From: Mesaphorura yosii | Taxonomy: Eukaryota; Arthropoda; Collembola; Poduromorpha; Tullbergiidae | NCBI GenBank assembly: GCA_009869945.1 | Contig: WIXG01000095.1 | Coordinates: 165,954-229,953 of the forward strand | Direction: 5' to 3' | DNA: 64,000 nucleotides | Shown: positions 59,179 through 64,000 of the stretch, piece after piece | Numbering within the stretch: position 1 is the first letter of the stretch | How the letters are laid out: each line of letters starts with the position of its first letter | The notes under the pieces: generated by a model | The model's database searches: none | Seen by the model: the letters and a program-made list of their open reading frames with translations, nothing else | What the model was told of the DNA's origin: nothing | Position numbers and translations under genes: made by a program

Positions 59179-61765
59179 TTACTGAATCATGTGTTTATGT
59201 GACGAAGTAGTTGAGCCAATAAAACTGGAGCTCGTGCTTCTCCATGGTCGACTCTTGGCGACAAAGCAGATGAAAGAGGCGACGTAGAGGAGTAAAAGTA
59301 AGCCACAGACAACTGACAAGACTAAGACAGAGCTGCGTGTTGGGCAGCTGAGCCCTTCACTAATTGCGTCAAACGCGCTCTCACTATGGGCGCCGTTGCT
59401 GCTGCCACGATGGTGATTGTACGTCTGTGACGAACCCTTTCTGCGACCCGCACTGGCAGCGCTGGTGCCCTTTGAGTTGTTGGATTCCGTCTCCTGCACG
59501 GTGTACTTGGGTGGTAGGTCACGAGGAAGCTCCTCGTTGAAGTCTAGAACCAAGATTTCTTGGCTGAGAGTAAGATCAGGGTTGTTGCCACCGCTCGACT
59601 TGTTAGCTTCAGCATGGTTCTCAACAGTGCGACGCTTTCTGCGACCGTAAGAGTCAAATTTCTCTCGTCCGTACGCGCACTCGGCCTGAAGAAGAATTTA
59701 AAGAAATGGCATTTCAAAATCAGCGTCTATCAAATCAATGCGAGCAGTGATGTGATGTTCTTACCGGCGGACATGGCCCAAGACAATATTTGACGTTGCA
59801 TTGGAATATGACTCCATACGATTCGGTAAATCGGAAGGCCTCGTACTCGGAGATGAGCGCGGATTGGCTGTTTTGTGCAAACTTGGGGAAGATGGTGGGC
59901 TCAACTGGACAACTGTAAATAAAACATAAAACGTGTGAGGAAAGGTCCAAAATTTCCACACGAATCAACCATACGCGATACCGAAACATTTTGTATTAAA
60001 ACTTCAGTCATTGTTTCATTGTTCATTATTGCACGGTCTCCATTGAGAGGTCCTATTCAAAGTGCCACAGTACAGGCACAACAAAGTCACAACGGATTCT
60101 GTTTGGTCGTGATTAATTTGCAATGCAACTTTGCAACAAGACAAAAGAAGTCACAGCCAGGCCAGGCCACAAAGTGTCTCGGGTCTTTAGAACGTTGCGT
60201 TGCGAGGTTCGAGACTCATGGATTAATTAAATAGCGTATTTTATTCACGGGAACTCACCCATCGTCATCAATAATGGAAAATGTGGATCGCGAATCCTTT
60301 GCCATTGCAATGCAGCTTCGTGCGAAGATACCGTATGGAGCTGTAAAGAGAATAAAGAAGAAGCTGATAGACAAAGGAACCAGACAAAATACGAAGAACC
60401 ACAAGGCGCATCGCACCTTCTTTAGAAATTGAAGTCAGTATCGCTATCATGCAGTGCGTTGCGGTGCAGCGCGGTGTACTTAGCACTTACTGTTGTTGGG
60501 AATCTCGATACGGAAGGTAAGACGATCTCCAATGCGCACGGTCTCGACTTCCTTGCCAAACGCGTCAAGAATCTTAATCTTTGGTGGTGGCGCTTCTGGA
60601 GCAGAGGTGATGGAAATTGTGTCTAGATCTCGGATGGGCATCATGCCGAAAGTGATGTTGCGGGAGCTGATGTCGTACGTGCACTTGACCTTGTAGATCT
60701 TGTCCGCCTTGGTCATCACGACAGAATGGTGCTGGAGGACGACGGTGTTTGTGTATACACCACCCTAAGAGAGAAAGCCACGTTAAAGAGACTGGACCAG
60801 AATTCGAAGGCGGTCAGTTTATATTGTCTGTAAGTCTCAACTTACCACTGATTGCGTGTTACAATCTTGCCCTGAAAGGCTCAAATCTAGACGGAACACA
60901 TCCGAGTCGATCACGTCAACGTTGCAAGTCTCGGATCTACCCATTGCGTAAATTCGGCCATTGAACGGCTTGTTGGTACGGACTTGAACAGCAATTCGTG
61001 TGTCCTTGCACTGAACTTGAACTTTAAAAGCAAAATATTGTAAAAATTAAGACTTGCTAATGACGCGATGTCATTGCACTGCGTGCTTGCGTTTGACTTA
61101 CCATCGTAGCACGTTCCCGTGTGGTCACAATCTTGACCTTCAGCGTCCAAGTTGAACTGTCCGTTGTTACCGTTCAGAATATCGTCGGTAAGCGAGAGTG
61201 GTGGTCCACCTGGCGCCTTAACAGGGACTGGCGTGGGAGCAGCATCCATTACAAGTTCCTTCTCTTCACACTGGTTCTCCACGTACTGCCCAAGTGGGTT
61301 TCCATTGTCGAGCAATGGCCTCTCGGTGTTCAAGTAAGTCGCTGGGCCGTCCGGTAGTGTTTTGTGGTCCATGTGGTACAGCTGGCAATTGTAGCCGACA
61401 TTCTGCGCTCCGCTGTTCGGCCCGCCGACAGACGCCTTGTACAGCAACGAACGGCAGAGGAACTCATCCTCGACTTCACATGCGCGTTTGCAAGCTGCAA
61501 GACTTGGCACTTGGAGTTCCTTGTCAACGTAGTAATGGAGTCCGACGTAGTGGGCGACACGATCGGCTGGCACTCCAACTTTGACATCGCTGAAACTCTT
61601 CTTGCCCTTGCATGTCGAATTGGATTGGAGACACAGATTCTCAAAGTAGTCGACGCCGGTCGCATCAATAAACGCTGAGTCAGGAGCGGTGCGGCGATCC
61701 TCTTCGCTGAGATGACATTGCAGGGTGACATAATTGTACTCGGCTGACCGACATGTAAAACGGCG
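59179..61765 (-). CDS. PAN/apple and ZP domain membrane protein (trynity/neyo/nyobe-like), 5' partial
   Basis: Six exons from the right: 61765-61102, 61021-60846, 60764-60491, 60340-60259, 59912-59765, 59685-59179; 616 codons in phase and ending at a stop. The first visible exon carries the end of one PAN/apple domain (RRFTCRSAEYNYVTLQCHL) and a complete second one. A Pro-rich linker follows, then a full ZP module (ZP-N starting about VQVQCKDTRIAV; ZP-C including CNVKYCLGPC). Next come a furin-type site (GRRKRR), a low-complexity Ser-rich stretch, one TM helix (SVLVLSVVCGLLLLLYVASF) and a short cytoplasmic tail ending HKHMIQ. PAN+ZP membrane proteins such as Drosophila trynity, neyo and nyobe are apical matrix/cuticle organisers released and polymerised after furin cleavage. 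The 5' exons, with signal peptide and first PAN part, lie beyond the window, so the intron there exceeds 2.2 kb. Confidence 0.9.
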
Positions 61766-64000
61766 CTGTGAAACAATAAAACGCAAAGGTCAAGCGATGG
61801 TATCTCGACTACATTCATTTTAATTAAGCACATTGTCCAACCCGTGGCGTATTTAGGTAATAAGCACATGAACGCAGCAAAGATTGGATTGCAAAAGAGT
61901 CGCCTCTACGCGTTATTTCACATTGTGTGAACTGGTGATGGCGGGTTGAATTTTAAATTGAATACAACGCGACTGAGACAAATGCCGTCTAATTTAATGA
62001 AGATTGCAGTTTCGCAGTCTCAAATTCATCAAGACAAAGTTCCCACACGTTAGATAAGAAATGTCCCATGTCACAACAATAAACAGCCGGGAGTTCCATT
62101 TTATTATTCAGCAGCCCAACTCGTCGCGCTTTATACGAATTCAAGACTGCATTTTCATTTCCGGCTTGAATTCCTCACGCCTTGATTATGCACAATGCAT
62201 TTACGAGATACGACGAGATAAATTAGTTTAATTTGCCTCGCTTCGGCACTCGACACTCGACTTGTATTATTCAGTCTACCTCAGTCTCATCTGCCGGTCA
62301 GCTTTGTTCCTCATAAGTGGGGTATTTACGTAATTACCACGGTCAGTATTACGATTTATGACAAGACAAGAACAACGCAGCACAATAAGTGCATGGGATA
62401 ATGAATGAAGTGTTTTGTTTATCACGCACATTTCGCCAGCCATTTACGATTTACAAGAAAACAACAAAATCCGTGCCCGTGAATCTTGGCTCTTGACGAC
62501 TGAAACAAAAGGCGAAGGCGAAGACAACGGGAAATCTCATCGCATTGCACAGCCGACTACGACTATCGTGTAACATCAGCACAGGCCTGAATAAGAGCGT
62601 CATTTCCTGTGTCCGTGTCCGTTAAACCTAAATTCTACTAACCATGAACATGAACTTAATTCTTAAGAGCATGTTAAGCTATACTGTGCTGTGCTATCAA
62701 TGCAAATCTCAAACTAAACGGAATTCGCTCGCTCGCCTCAGCCTGTGAATTGAATTCAGAATTTTTCATTTAGCATTTTCTGCATCGAGCTGCCCGTCGC
62801 GCCGTCGATTTGAGATTAATCGGGCAAATACCTGAATGCAAATATTGTGCCATGAGGAGCACGATTTCATTTACGTCGCTGCTAATTTCTGTTTACAAAA
62901 ATCAATTTATAACCTCTTAATTACACAAACACGATATAAATTGTGCTTGCATCGACGGATTGCAATAAAACTGTACTTAGGCTCCAATCGTGAGTTGCAT
63001 CTTGCATTAATGCGATGATTTCCATTCAATTGGCACTGAATGGGCCTATGCCGGTGCCATCCACAAATAAAAGACGGAGGTGATGGTGAATGTAGGTAAG
63101 ATTTCATAGTTGAGTTATTCCGTTATATAACTTCAATTGTTCCATATAATATTATCGTCAGCACAGCATTGCAAATGGTAAAGCGAGCAGTGTCTCCATT
63201 CATTTAATGTGCCTACTTCCCACAGAACTATTTACTTTAAGAAATACAATTTAAATGGCACAACCGCATGGCTCTGCAGACTGCAAAGCACCAGAAAAGG
63301 AAACAGAAACACGACAAGCCTGAGAATCCTGGTTTGGTTTGATTCTTTGGCTATTTGCCTGTACTACAATCGGTGCAATGATTTTCAGGTTATCTTTTCA
63401 TACAAACAAAGATGACAAAAGACAAAACGAAGCCGCAGCTGTCTGTCTGGTATGTCGAAGTCAATGTCGGTATTTGCTTTACTGTTGCCGGTTCAATCTG
63501 CCACTGGTACTGGCATATTGTGGCATTGTTTTCCTCAATAATGGCCGGCCAGGTAATCATGAGTCGGTGTTGGGTACTGCTTCAAATGTAACTCAATTTT
63601 TTATCATTACGGTGATCCAAGTCTTCATGCACTCTTCATTTGTCATTTGGCAGATGTAGGTATGTGAGGGACAAATTGGAATCAACGCCATGCCAAATCT
63701 ACTGCAGCAGATTCTGCACTCGGAATTTGCTGTACGGTTTTATGGTTATCATGGGAAAATTGCAAGTGCTCATTTAAAAATGCGCGATACGCGAATGTCA
63801 ATGAGAATCGGTTTTACGACATTTTCCCAGTGAAATCCCGTAAATTATTAATTTCCTTCTCAATCATGCCTCATCAATGACAAAATCCCCTTAAAATTCA
63901 GAAAAATGTTCAAACACGAACTCGTCGCCCACGAAAACAGCATGCATCATTTTCCGTGTTGTATGTAATTGTGAAATAATGACATGGTTCACTAATTCCA
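61766..64000 (-). other. Part of a large intron of the PAN/ZP gene, no exon recognised
   Basis: The acceptor TTTTATTGTTTCACAG ends just right of 61765. No minus-strand exon encoding a PAN domain or signal peptide could be found up to the window edge, and no independent gene or transposon is evident on either strand. Confidence 0.6.

Noticed and set aside
60195..60225. GAGGTTCGAGACTC resembling a tRNA B box
   Set aside because: It lies in an intron of the ZP gene with no matching A box and no acceptor-stem complementarity in either direction.
61330..61869. 179-codon minus-strand frame overlapping the PAN/ZP gene
   Set aside because: It is a shadow of the PAN-domain exon in another frame; the true frame has PAN cysteines and continues into the ZP module.
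1..64000. CRISPR arrays, bacterial operons, riboswitches, replication origins
   Set aside because: The window is split-gene animal DNA; no repeat-spacer pattern or bacterial signals were seen.

Overview
The window is nuclear DNA of a metazoan. Genes are split by many short GT-AG introns (about 60-120 bp), polyadenylation signals of the AATAAA type follow the stops, and the gene content is typically animal. A C-terminal PAN/apple plus ZP-domain membrane protein of the trynity/neyo type and a DNAJC22 (wurst) orthologue point to an ecdysozoan, most likely an arthropod; the species cannot be fixed from the sequence alone.

Layout. 0-1.4 kb: 3' end of the mitochondrial i-AAA protease YME1L (+). 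1.4-24.9 kb: a gene desert holding a broken LTR retrotransposon (minus strand, about 19.37-19.99 kb), a broken Tc1/mariner transposon (about 21.53-22.04 kb), short tandem repeats and a possible upstream promoter/exon near 10 kb. 24.9-40.4 kb: one large 18-exon adhesion GPCR (2118 aa) with CUB-like, two EGF, a possible SEA-like region, two Ig, HRM, GAIN/GPS, 7TM and a 558-residue cytoplasmic tail. 40.4-49.4 kb: a compact cluster with a 245-aa four-TM protein (+), DNAJC22 (-), a CGRRF1-like membrane RING E3 ligase (-) and decayed minus-strand coding fragments, one of them a peroxiredoxin-like (AhpC/TSA_2) relic. 50.6-54.3 kb: an unrecognised secreted acidic protein (+) and a ZIP zinc transporter of the SLC39A1/2/3 type (+). 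54.8-58.3 kb: a short, diverged CBP/p300-type acetyltransferase of 843 aa (+). 59.2-61.8 kb and beyond the right-hand part: the C-terminal 616 codons of a PAN+ZP membrane protein (-), whose 5' exons lie outside the window.

Exon joins were checked by reading phase. Every multi-exon model closes in frame: adhesion GPCR 6357 nt, CBP-like 2532 nt, DNAJC22 1266 nt, CGRRF1-like 1149 nt, 4TM 738 nt, ZIP 1182 nt. The genes do not form a pathway; they are ordinary neighbours. Two convergent pairs (4TM/DNAJC22 and CBP-like/ZP) have close 3' ends.

The most unusual item is the CBP/p300 paralogue. It keeps only the bromodomain-RING/PHD-HAT-ZZ-TAZ2 core, retains the known catalytic residues in exact register with human p300, has lost the usual ZA-loop landmarks of the bromodomain, and carries an AT-hook-like RGRPK in the shortened HAT loop. 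The second is the adhesion GPCR, whose domain set is unusual and whose GPS lacks the self-cleavage tripeptide.
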